DNA of 6,038 nucleotides from positions 1-6,038 of the forward strand of contig JAHBAO020000208.1 in the NCBI GenBank assembly GCA_018500065.2. Reading direction: 5' to 3'. This stretch comes from Octadecabacter sp. (lineage in GTDB: Bacteria; Pseudomonadota; Alphaproteobacteria; Rhodobacterales; Rhodobacteraceae). This document shows positions 1-6,038 of the stretch, piece by piece (position 1 is the first letter of the stretch; every line of letters starts with the position of its first letter). The translations under genes and the position numbers were made by a program. Under the pieces are notes generated by a model. That model saw only the letters and a program-made list of their open reading frames with translations. It searched no databases and had not been told where the DNA came from.

Positions 1-1845
1 GGTCTGGGCGATCTGTTCCGGTGTCGGTTCTGCGCGCACATGCGTGTCGGCAATAAACAGCGGCCCGTCTTCTAAGATCATCATGCTTAACGCGCCTTGG
101 ACTTTATGATTTTTGCCCAAGATTTGCTGGATGTAATTCAGGTGCCAGCGGAACTGCCCGAAGGTGCCGCAGATCAGGCTGTCGGCCTCGCCGCGCTGCA
201 CCATGACCGCGCCGATGGCGGTCGTGTTTGTGCGCATGACCGCGCGGGCAATGTCGGGTGATACGCCGCGACGCGACATGAGCGAATGATATGTTTCCCA
301 ATAGTCGCGGTACCGTTTGTCGTTTTCTGGGTTCACGATGTCCAGCTTGCTGACATCAATATCCAGACCCGCACGTTCCGCACGACCCTCGATAACCTCA
401 GGACGGCCAATTAGGATTGGCGTTTCGGTGGTTTCTTCCAGCACCGCTTGTGCGGCACGCAGCACACGTTCGTCTTCGCCCTCAGCAAACACAATCCGGC
501 GCGACGCGGTTGCCGCAGATTCAAACACGGGGCGCATCAGCATCGCTGATTTGAAGACCGACGCGTCTAGTTCTGCTTTGTAGTTCTCGAGATCAACCGA
601 CTTGGTCGCCACGCCGGTTTCCATTGCAGCCTTCGCCACAGCCGAGGCAACAACACCCATAAGGCGCGGATCGAACGGTTTAGGGATCAGGTAGTCCGCA
701 CCGAACGTCATTTGTTCGCCCTTATAGGCGGCAGCTGCTTCGGCAGATGTGGTGGCACGCGCAAGGGCGGCGATGCCCTCAACACAGCCGATTTTCATCG
801 CATCGTTGATTTCCGTTGCGCCAACATCCAGCGCCCCGCGAAAGATGAACGGGAAACATAGCACGTTGTTCACTTGGTTCGGGAAATCGCTGCGCCCTGT
901 CGCCATAATCGCGTCTGGTGCGACCTTGCGGGCATCATCGGGCGAGATTTCGGGGTTTGGATTGGCCAGCGCAAAGATAATTGGCGCTTTGGCCATCTTC
1001 GCAACCATTTCAGGCTTTAACACGCCTGGGCCAGACAGCCCGAGGAACATATCTGCGCCGTCGATGACATCGTCCAACGTTGCAGGTGTTTTGCCCTGCG
1101 CGAACTCTGCCTTTTGTGGCGTCATGTCTTTTTCGCGGCCCTCATAGACCAGACCTTCGATATCACACAGCCAAACGTTTTCGCGCTTCACGCCGAGTTT
1201 CAGCAGCATGTTGAGGCAAGCAATCCCCGCCGCGCCGCCCCCCGTGCTGACGATCTTGATGTCCTCGAACTTCTTTTCGGACACCATCAACGCATTCGTC
1301 GCCGCCGCACCAACAACAATCGCCGTACCGTGCTGATCGTCATGAAAAACCGGAATGTTCATCCGCTCACGGCAGAGCTTTTCAACGATAAAACACTCGG
1401 GCGCTTTGATATCTTCTAGGTTGATCGCACCAAACGTAGGCTCCAACGCGCACACGATATCGGCCAGTTTTTCGGGGTCCGGCTCGTCCAGTTCAATGTC
1501 AAAACAGTCGATATTGGCGAATTTCTTGAACAGAACCGCCTTGCCTTCCATCACCGGCTTACTGGCCAGTGCGCCAATATTGCCAAGCCCAAGAACTGCT
1601 GACCCGTTGGTTACGACCGCCACCAGATTGCCGCGCGCGGTGTAGTCCTGCGCGGTGGCTGGATTGCCCTTTATTTCAAGACAGGCTTCGGCCACGCCGG
1701 GGGAATAGGCCCGCGCAAGGTCACGCCCATTGGCCATTGGCTTGGTCGCACGGATCTCCAGCTTCCCGGGTTTCGGGTAGCGATGGTACGCCAAAGCCGC
1801 CTGTCGCAGCGTTTCTTTATGAGCGTCAGAAGGTGTGTTAGCCAT
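1..1845 (-). CDS. maeB: NADP-dependent malic enzyme with C-terminal phosphotransacetylase-like domain (MaeB type), 3' end outside window
   Basis: This enzyme oxidatively decarboxylates malate to pyruvate in the cytoplasm, reducing NAD(P)+. Reading the minus strand from the ATG at 1845-1843 gives 615 codons with no stop, running off the left edge. MaeB proteins are usually about 750-760 residues, so roughly 140 are missing. The N-terminal malic domain has the catalytic Tyr47 in ARAYSPGVAEACLEI, Lys96 in LGLGNIGALASKPVMEGK, and the metal-site stretches INLEDIKAPECF (142-152) and FHDDQHGT (167-174). The Rossmann NAD(P)-binding loop is STGGGAAGIA (200-209). NQVNNVLCFPFIFRGALDVG and IPKPFDPRL close the malic part. 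From about residue 430 a phosphotransacetylase-like domain begins (RIVFAEGEDERVLRAA near 450, PILIGRP, later GAVMVQRGEADSLICGT). In this family that domain is generally regulatory (acetyl-CoA sensing) rather than catalytic. No good Shine-Dalgarno precedes the ATG, but homology begins right after it. An overlapping ATG 11 bases further upstream is in another frame. The cofactor preference is inferred from the architecture. Confidence 0.95.
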   Translation of the reverse strand, partial: MANTPSDAHKETLRQAALAYHRYPKPGKLEIRATKPMANGRDLARAYSPGVAEACLEIKGNPATAQDYTARGNLVAVVTNGSAVLGLGNIGALASKPVMEGKAVLFKKFANIDCFDIELDEPDPEKLADIVCALEPTFGAINLEDIKAPECFIVEKLCRERMNIPVFHDDQHGTAIVVGAAATNALMVSEKKFEDIKIVSTGGGAAGIACLNMLLKLGVKRENVWLCDIEGLVYEGREKDMTPQKAEFAQGKTPATLDDVIDGADMFLGLSGPGVLKPEMVAKMAKAPIIFALANPNPEISPDDARKVAPDAIMATGRSDFPNQVNNVLCFPFIFRGALDVGATEINDAMKIGCVEGIAALARATTSAEAAAAYKGEQMTFGADYLIPKPFDPRLMGVVASAVAKAAMETGVATKSVDLENYKAELDASVFKSAMLMRPVFESAATASRRIVFAEGEDERVLRAAQAVLEETTETPILIGRPEVIEGRAERAGLDIDVSKLDIVNPENDKRYRDYWETYHSLMSRRGVSPDIARAVMRTNTTAIGAVMVQRGEADSLICGTFGQFRWHLNYIQQILGKNHKVQGALSMMILEDGPLFIADTHVRAEPTPEQIAQT

Positions 1846-1878
1846 ATTTTTGCCAATCAATCAGGAGCGTGTAAGAAC

Positions 1879-1896
1879 TAGTTTAACGTTAAACTA
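1879..1896. promoter_or_regulatory. Perfect 18-bp palindrome in the divergent intergenic region, probable operator
   Basis: TAGTTTAACGTTAAACTA is identical to its own reverse complement over all 18 bases, and symmetry stops at the next base pair. It lies in the 86-bp gap between the divergent malic enzyme and bicupin genes, centred about 44 bases before the bicupin ATG and 42 before the malic enzyme ATG. It is thus placed to block transcription either way. An even-length palindrome with a central AACGTT recalls operators of LacI-family repressors, although MarR-type dimers also bind AT-rich palindromes. No regulator gene is in the window. A TATATT at 1895-1900 could be a -10 box for the plus-strand genes, but no convincing -35 pairs with it. 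Confidence 0.6.
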
Positions 1897-1931
1897 TATT
1901 TCAGCCGCGTGGAAAGTGTGTTGTTCATCTA

Positions 1932-3074
1932 ATGGACAATATGCACTCTCTTGCAAATCCGAAAGCTGAAACGCAGATTGCTCGGATGACCCAATTACAT
2001 GACATCCGCGCCGAAGTTTGCCTGCCGACATCAGCCCTTACCGCTGACATCGGGTTCTTTACCAAAGTCCTAAAGATGCGGATGGATTCAATTTACCCTG
2101 CAGATGACCCAAGTGTCGCTGTGTTTTCAGGCCACGGGCTGCGCGTGCGGCTGGACAGTTCCCAAACCGGTGAAGAGGGGCATTTGCGCATTCTGACAGA
2201 TGATGCGGGTTTTGCAGATCGTCGAACGCTGACCTCCCCGGGAGGAACGCAGGTTGCGATCGACGAGCTCAACCCACCGCTGCATATGCCGCAAACCGAC
2301 CATGCGTTTGTGGTGCGCCGTCTTGCGGATCAAGCGCCTTGGGTGATTGGCCGTGCGGGGATGCATTACCGTGACCTGATCCCGAACCGTCTTGGTGGAT
2401 CGATTATTGCCAGCCATATTCGTATTCCCGATGGCGGGCCGGTTCCTGATATGGTGCACTACCACAAGGTCGGATTTCAGTTGATCTATTGTTACCGCGG
2501 TTGGGTCGATGTTCTGTATGAAGACCAAGGCGGCCCAATCCGCCTGCATGCGGGGGATTGCTTTATCCAGCCCCCCGAAATTCGCCACCGCGTGCTAGAG
2601 GCGTCTGACGGGATCGAAGTGATCGAAATTGGCGTCCCCGCCGAGCATGTCACTGAAATCGAACATGAAATGACGTTGCCGACACCCGACTTGCGACCGG
2701 ATCGCGAATGGCAGGGCCAGCGTTTCGTCCACAATGTCGGCGCGGATGCGCCTTGGGCACCGTTTCGTCTGAACGGGTTTATCGCACGGGATACCACGAT
2801 CAATGATGCCACCAAATCGGTGGCTGGTGTGCAGGTCGTTCGACGCGGCGAGGGGGCGCCGGAATGGAGCAAACATGACGCTGACATTCACTTCACCTTT
2901 GTGATGGAGGGCGAGATGACGCTTGAGGGCGAGGGGAAGGCCCCCTACCGTCTTGCGGCCGGCGACGCCTTCGTGATTCCGCCCAACATGGCGACGCGCT
3001 ATAGCGACCCCAGCGACGATATCGAACTCCTCGAAGTGACGCTTTCCGGAACGTTCACCACGACAGCGGCTTGA
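1932..3074 (+). CDS. Bicupin domain protein with possible VOC/glyoxalase-like N-terminus, function unknown
   Basis: This is a 380-residue soluble protein with no signal peptide or membrane segment. Residues about 25-110 resemble a single VOC (glyoxalase-like) module, with ADIGFFTKVLKMRMDS followed by strands such as SVAVFSGHGLRVRL. This part is tentative. Cupin 1 spans about 155-240. It has HYH at 176-178, Gln183 where many cupins carry Glu, and His219 in PPEIRHRV, so a metal site is plausible. Cupin 2 spans about 280-375. It keeps His315, Asp317 and His320, but Thr355 occupies the position of the distal His, so its site looks degenerate. Bicupins include dioxygenases, decarboxylases and isomerases, and I cannot assign a substrate. 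The start is uncertain. ATG codons at 1932, 1941 and 1986 are all in frame and none has a clear ribosome site (a GGAAAG lies 15 bases before 1932). cdd follows after 47 bp without a visible terminator, so co-transcription with nucleoside salvage is possible. Confidence 0.85.
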   Translation: MDNMHSLANPKAETQIARMTQLHDIRAEVCLPTSALTADIGFFTKVLKMRMDSIYPADDPSVAVFSGHGLRVRLDSSQTGEEGHLRILTDDAGFADRRTLTSPGGTQVAIDELNPPLHMPQTDHAFVVRRLADQAPWVIGRAGMHYRDLIPNRLGGSIIASHIRIPDGGPVPDMVHYHKVGFQLIYCYRGWVDVLYEDQGGPIRLHAGDCFIQPPEIRHRVLEASDGIEVIEIGVPAEHVTEIEHEMTLPTPDLRPDREWQGQRFVHNVGADAPWAPFRLNGFIARDTTINDATKSVAGVQVVRRGEGAPEWSKHDADIHFTFVMEGEMTLEGEGKAPYRLAAGDAFVIPPNMATRYSDPSDDIELLEVTLSGTFTTTAA

Positions 3075-3110
3075 ACTTGGCGGCATTGCGGCCCAATCTG
3101 CCCCAAACCA

Positions 3111-3116
3111 AAGGAG
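3111..3116 (+). promoter_or_regulatory. Ribosome binding site of cdd
   Basis: AAGGAG lies 5 bases before the ATG at 3122. This is the best Shine-Dalgarno in the window apart from the one after deoB. It fixes the cdd start at 3122 rather than the in-frame TTG at 3071, which overlaps the bicupin stop and would add 17 unconserved residues. Confidence 0.85.
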
Positions 3117-3121
3117 CCGCC

Positions 3122-3514
3122 ATGTCCTTGCTAGATGATGCCCGCGCTGTGCGCGAAAACGCCTATGCACCTTATTCGAAATTCAAGGTCGGCGCAGCCC
3201 TGCGCACCGCAAACGGCACTGTTTTTAAAGGTATTAACGTTGAAAACGTCGCCTACCCCGAAGGGACCTGCGCCGAAGCAGGGGCGATTGCGGCCATGTG
3301 TGCTGCCGGAGAACGCGAGATCACCGAGGTCGCCGTGATCGCAGACGCGCCAGCACCCGTGCCGCCCTGTGGGGGCTGCCGCCAAAAGATCGCAGAATTC
3401 GCGGGCGCAGATGTGGTTGTCACCATGTCCACGATGGACGGGACGACCTTGCAGATGACAGTCGCGGATCTGCTTCCGGGAAAATTCACCGCCGACCACA
3501 TGGCCAAAACCTGA
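3122..3514 (+). CDS. cdd: Cytidine deaminase
   Basis: Hydrolytically deaminates cytidine and deoxycytidine to uridine and deoxyuridine in the cytoplasm, as part of pyrimidine salvage. At 130 residues it matches the short homotetrameric, single-domain class. AYAPYSKFKVGAAL (14-27) is the family N-terminal signature. NVENVAY (39-45) supplies the ribose-binding Asn and Glu. The zinc site is CAE at 50-52 (Cys50 ligand, Glu52 the proton shuttle) plus PCGGCRQ at 82-88 (Cys83 and Cys86 ligands). The residue after CAE is Ala53 rather than the Arg found in the Bacillus and human enzymes; some relatives also vary here. The start at 3122 is set by the strong AAGGAG site. The stop is followed after one base by the deoA ATG, which points to tight co-transcription and likely translational coupling. 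Confidence 0.96.
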   Translation: MSLLDDARAVRENAYAPYSKFKVGAALRTANGTVFKGINVENVAYPEGTCAEAGAIAAMCAAGEREITEVAVIADAPAPVPPCGGCRQKIAEFAGADVVVTMSTMDGTTLQMTVADLLPGKFTADHMAKT

Positions 3515-3515
3515 C

Positions 3516-4820
3516 ATGGATGCACGTGCCATCATCGCCAAAGTGCGGCGGGGGCAAGACCCAAGCCCTGATGAATTGACATGGTTTGCCAACGGCTTGG
3601 CGACGCGCGCAGTGTCGGACGCGCAGGCGGGGGCGTTCGCGATGGCGGTTTGTTTGAATGGCCTAAGCGACGCAGGCCGCGTTGCGCTGACGACAGGCAT
3701 GCGCGACAGCGGCGATGTGATGAAATGGGATTTGCCCGGCCCAGTCTTGGACAAGCATTCAACGGGTGGTGTCGGCGATCCGGTTTCCCTCATCCTCGCT
3801 CCAGCGCTCGCGGCGTGTGATGTCTTCGTGCCAATGGTGTCAGGGCGCGGCCTTGGACATACGGGCGGCACGCTGGATAAACTTGAGGCAATACCGGGGC
3901 TGAGCACGGATGTGCCGCCCGCGACGTTCCGCACGATCACCCGTGATATTGGCTGTGCCATCGTCAGCGCGACCAAGGCCATCGCCCCAGCGGACAAACG
4001 TTTATATGCCATTCGTGACGTTACTGCCACGGTTGAGAGTGTTGATTTGATCTGCGCGTCCATCTTGTCCAAGAAGCTCGCGGCAGGACTTGAGGGGTTG
4101 GTGCTGGATGTGAAGGCGGGCAGTGGGGCCTTTATGAAGACCCCAGCTGACGCCGCAAAACTGGCGAATGCACTGGTGTCCACGGCGAATGGGGCGGGCA
4201 CGCCAACGGCGGCCTTCATTACCGATATGTCACAGCCCCTTGCCCCGAGTCTGGGGAACGCCGTCGAAGTCGCAACCTGTCTTGAAATTCTATCGGGCAA
4301 CCGCGCTGCGGCCCCGCGTCTGCATGACCTGACGGTCGCGCTGTGCGCGCGGCTGTTGGCGTTGGCGGGCCATGCCGAAGGCGAAGCTGAGGAGCGCGTC
4401 ACGGCTGCACTCTCATCCGGCCATGCGATGGTGTGTTTTGCGTCAATGGTGCGCGCGATGGGTGGGCCGCCCGACATTGCCGAAGATTGGCACACCCATC
4501 TTCCCAAAGCCCCTGTTGTCGGGGATGTTCTTGCGCCCAAGGACGGCACGATTGCAAAGATCGACGGTGAAATGCTGGGACTTGCCGTGGTGCAAATGGG
4601 CGGTGGTCGGCAGGTTGAAACGGACCGGATCGATCCGCGTGTCGGGTTGTCGGATGTCCTGCCACTTGGCACAAAAGTGTCGCGCGGTGATCCGATTGCG
4701 ATGATCCATGCCGCCGACGGGGATAGCGCACAGGAGGCGGCCCTTGCCGTCCTTCGCGCGATAAAGATCGGTGAACCCACTGAAATTGAAGACCTTATTA
4801 TCGAGCGGAAAAATCCATGA
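3516..4820 (+). CDS. deoA: Thymidine phosphorylase
   Basis: Phosphorolyses thymidine and deoxyuridine to the free base and 2-deoxy-D-ribose-1-phosphate, the step linking cytidine deaminase to phosphopentomutase. The 434 residues compare well with 440 in the Escherichia coli protein. The phosphate-binding loop KHSTGGVGD (80-88) and the family signature SGRGLGHTGGTLDKLEAIPG (109-128) are both intact. By alignment from memory with the E. coli enzyme, the substrate residues are His81, Arg167 (YAIRDVTATV), Ser182 and Lys186 (ASILSKK). DVKAGSGAFM (198-207) and TDMSQPLAPSLGNAVEV (236-252) are also typical. The C-terminal part carries GLAVVQMGGGR and the usual alpha/beta domain. The start is 1 bp after the cdd stop, with no separate Shine-Dalgarno visible, suggesting reinitiation. 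The TGA overlaps the deoB ATG. The TSGGVGD-type relative AMP phosphorylase is excluded by length and by the classic KHSTGG motif. Pyrimidine-nucleoside phosphorylase (Pdp) is the closest alternative. Confidence 0.96.
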   Translation: MDARAIIAKVRRGQDPSPDELTWFANGLATRAVSDAQAGAFAMAVCLNGLSDAGRVALTTGMRDSGDVMKWDLPGPVLDKHSTGGVGDPVSLILAPALAACDVFVPMVSGRGLGHTGGTLDKLEAIPGLSTDVPPATFRTITRDIGCAIVSATKAIAPADKRLYAIRDVTATVESVDLICASILSKKLAAGLEGLVLDVKAGSGAFMKTPADAAKLANALVSTANGAGTPTAAFITDMSQPLAPSLGNAVEVATCLEILSGNRAAAPRLHDLTVALCARLLALAGHAEGEAEERVTAALSSGHAMVCFASMVRAMGGPPDIAEDWHTHLPKAPVVGDVLAPKDGTIAKIDGEMLGLAVVQMGGGRQVETDRIDPRVGLSDVLPLGTKVSRGDPIAMIHAADGDSAQEAALAVLRAIKIGEPTEIEDLIIERKNP

Positions 4821-6031
4821 GCCAAGCCAAGAACCGCGCTTTTCTGATTGTGATCGACAGCGTCGGAATTGGGGGTGCACCTGACGCTGCTGACTTCTTC
4901 AATGGCGATACGCCAGACACGGGCGCCAACACGCTTGGCCATATCGCGCAAGCTTGCGCGGCGGGTCAGGCTGAAGACGGGCGGACAGGCCCGCTTAAAA
5001 TCCCGACCCTGAACGCGATGGGGGCAGGGGCGGCGATCACGCTGGCCACGGGTCTTGATCTCGGTTGGCCTGCGCCAACGGGGGCCTTTGGATGTGCGCG
5101 CGAAGTCAGCATCGGCAAGGACACCCCGTCCGGCCATTGGGAGCTTTCTGGCGTTCCAGTTCCGTGGGATTGGCACACGTTTCCGAAGACCACACACTCT
5201 TTTCCTGACAACGTCACCGCGCGTATTTGTGAACTCGCGGGCACGGATGGCATCCTCGCCAATTGTCACGCATCTGGCTTGCAAGTGATCGAGGATTTTG
5301 GCGCGGAACATGTTCGTTCAGGTTGGCCGATTTGCTATACCTCTGTGGACAGCGTTTTGCAGATCGCTGCCCACGAGGAACACTTTGGCTTGGATCGCTT
5401 GCTGCAGCTTTGCCAAGACCTTGCGCCGATGCTGCATGACCTCAAAGTTGGACGGGTTATCGCGCGCCCTTTTGTGGGCGAGGGCGGCAATTTCGAACGC
5501 ACGCTTAACCGCCACGACTACGCGATTGCGCCACCATCCCCAACGCTGTGCGACTGGGTGCAGAATGCTGGGCATTCCGTACAAGCGATTGGCAAGATTG
5601 GCGATATTTTCTCAATGCGGGGGATTGATGAAGTGCGCAAAGGGGCGGATACGACCCTGATGGAACATTTGTCTGACATGATCGACACTGCGCCCGATGG
5701 CGGTTTTGTCTTTGCCAATTTCGTCGAATTCGACAGCCTTTATGGGCATCGCCGTGACGTGTCCGGCTATGCGCGCCATCTTGAATGGTTTGACAGGGAA
5801 CTTGCCAAGCTGCTGCCGAAACTGCGGGCTGGTGACATGCTTTGCATCACTGCGGACCGCGGCAACGACCCCACATGGGTCGGAACTGGCCATACTCGCG
5901 AACAGGTGCCTGTTTTGGTTCACGGGATCGGCACGCGCGACCTAGGCCAGATCAGCTTTGTTGATGTCGCCGCATCCATTGCGACCCATTTGAATATCCC
6001 CGCACAGGGCAACGGACGGAGCTTTCTATGA
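4817..6031 (+). CDS. deoB: Phosphopentomutase with altered metal-binding motif
   Basis: Phosphopentomutases interconvert (deoxy)ribose-1-phosphate and -5-phosphate using two Mn ions and a phosphothreonine, within the alkaline phosphatase superfamily. The 404 residues match the usual size of about 390-410. Recognisable motifs are IDSVGIGGAPDA (metal Asp14), DTGANTLGHI (34-43), SIGKDTPSGHWELSG (98-112, phosphorylated Thr103), NCHASG (149-154), PICYTSVDSV (171-180), FVEFDSLYGHRRDVSGYA (302-319, metal Asp306 and His311) and ITADRGNDPTWVGTGHTRE (344-362). In that last motif the family has Asp-His-Gly and GTDHTRE. Here residue 348 is Arg instead of the His metal ligand, and 358 is Gly instead of Asp. 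Asp347 and His359 are kept. Other departures are Leu155 after SG, where Thr is usual, and Val177 in TSVDS. The frame is fully open, so it is not an obvious pseudogene, but activity is doubtful unless these are sequence errors. It begins in an ATGA overlap with deoA and ends in another ATGA overlap. Confidence 0.93.
   Translation: MSQAKNRAFLIVIDSVGIGGAPDAADFFNGDTPDTGANTLGHIAQACAAGQAEDGRTGPLKIPTLNAMGAGAAITLATGLDLGWPAPTGAFGCAREVSIGKDTPSGHWELSGVPVPWDWHTFPKTTHSFPDNVTARICELAGTDGILANCHASGLQVIEDFGAEHVRSGWPICYTSVDSVLQIAAHEEHFGLDRLLQLCQDLAPMLHDLKVGRVIARPFVGEGGNFERTLNRHDYAIAPPSPTLCDWVQNAGHSVQAIGKIGDIFSMRGIDEVRKGADTTLMEHLSDMIDTAPDGGFVFANFVEFDSLYGHRRDVSGYARHLEWFDRELAKLLPKLRAGDMLCITADRGNDPTWVGTGHTREQVPVLVHGIGTRDLGQISFVDVAASIATHLNIPAQGNGRSFL
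6018..6021 (+). promoter_or_regulatory. Ribosome binding site for the gene after deoB
   Basis: GGAG, within the last codons of deoB, sits 6 bases before the ATG at 6028. This supports a real downstream start despite only three codons being visible. Confidence 0.5.
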
Positions 6032-6038
6032 CCTATAA
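6028..6038 (+). CDS. Start of a downstream operon gene, cut by window end
   Basis: ATG at 6028 overlaps the deoB TGA in an ATGA junction, the same arrangement as between deoA and deoB, and has a well-spaced GGAG. Only Met-Thr-Tyr can be read, so the product cannot be identified from sequence. Related alphaproteobacterial clusters often continue with adenosine deaminase (add) and uracil phosphoribosyltransferase (upp). That is a context-based guess only. Confidence 0.45.

Noticed and set aside
317..1841. Several plus-strand open frames of about 90-130 codons
   Set aside because: They lie opposite the malic enzyme coding sequence, which is continuous from 1845 to 1 with conserved motifs throughout. 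The plus frames have no recognisable content.
1671..1856. Small minus-strand frame starting MAKIWLTHLL
   Set aside because: Its ATG at 1856 is 11 bases upstream of the malic enzyme ATG and out of frame with it. It overlaps the conserved malic enzyme N-terminus and has no supporting ribosome site.
3071..3121. In-frame TTG at 3071 as an earlier cdd start
   Set aside because: The strong AAGGAG at 3111-3116 points to the ATG at 3122, and the extra 17 residues are not part of the cytidine deaminase family.
3075..3121. Terminator or promoter between the bicupin gene and cdd
   Set aside because: No hairpin followed by a T run and no convincing -35/-10 pair was found in these 47 bases. Only the cdd ribosome site is supported.
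2127..3170. Minus-strand open frames opposite the bicupin gene
   Set aside because: The plus-strand frame has clear cupin motifs, while the antisense translations show no domain and are rich in Arg and His.
3131..5311. Minus-strand open frame of 726 codons opposite cdd, deoA and deoB
   Set aside because: It is antisense to three well-identified genes with intact catalytic motifs. Its translation is low-complexity, rich in Ser, Ala, Arg and Pro, with no recognisable domain. It is typical of a shadow frame in GC-rich DNA.

Overview
This window looks like chromosome from an alphaproteobacterium, most likely of the Rhodobacterales/Roseobacter group. That placement is an inference from the moderately high GC content, the protein style, and the compact cdd-deoA-deoB nucleoside-salvage cluster. 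Nothing in the sequence names a species.

Layout: (1) Bases 1-1845, minus strand, hold the first 615 codons of a large NADP-type malic enzyme fused to a phosphotransacetylase-like domain (MaeB type). It is cut by the left window edge. (2) Bases 1846-1931 are an 86-bp divergent intergenic region. Its main feature is a perfect 18-bp palindrome, probably an operator. (3) Bases 1932-3074, plus strand, encode an unassigned 380-residue bicupin protein with a possible VOC/glyoxalase-like N-terminus. (4) Bases 3122-6031, plus strand, encode cytidine deaminase (cdd), thymidine phosphorylase (deoA) and phosphopentomutase (deoB). deoA starts 1 bp after cdd ends. deoB overlaps deoA by an ATGA junction, and a second ATGA junction at the end of deoB opens a further gene that leaves the window after three codons.

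How the genes fit together: cytidine deaminase converts (deoxy)cytidine to (deoxy)uridine. Thymidine phosphorylase releases the base and forms 2-deoxyribose-1-phosphate. Phosphopentomutase moves the phosphate to C5, making (deoxy)ribose-5-phosphate for central metabolism. Only 47 bp, with no evident terminator, separate the bicupin gene from cdd, so it may be co-transcribed with the salvage genes. Its role there is unknown. The divergent malic enzyme makes pyruvate and reducing power from malate and has no obvious pathway link.

The most notable observation is in deoB. The C-terminal metal-binding motif of phosphopentomutases, normally Asp-His-Gly, reads Asp-Arg-Gly here, and a nearby conserved Asp is Gly. 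Both are explained by single A-to-G transitions. The reading frame is otherwise intact, so this is either a damaged or altered enzyme or a sequence error. I see no CRISPR array, insertion sequence, RNA gene, phage or defence gene in the window.
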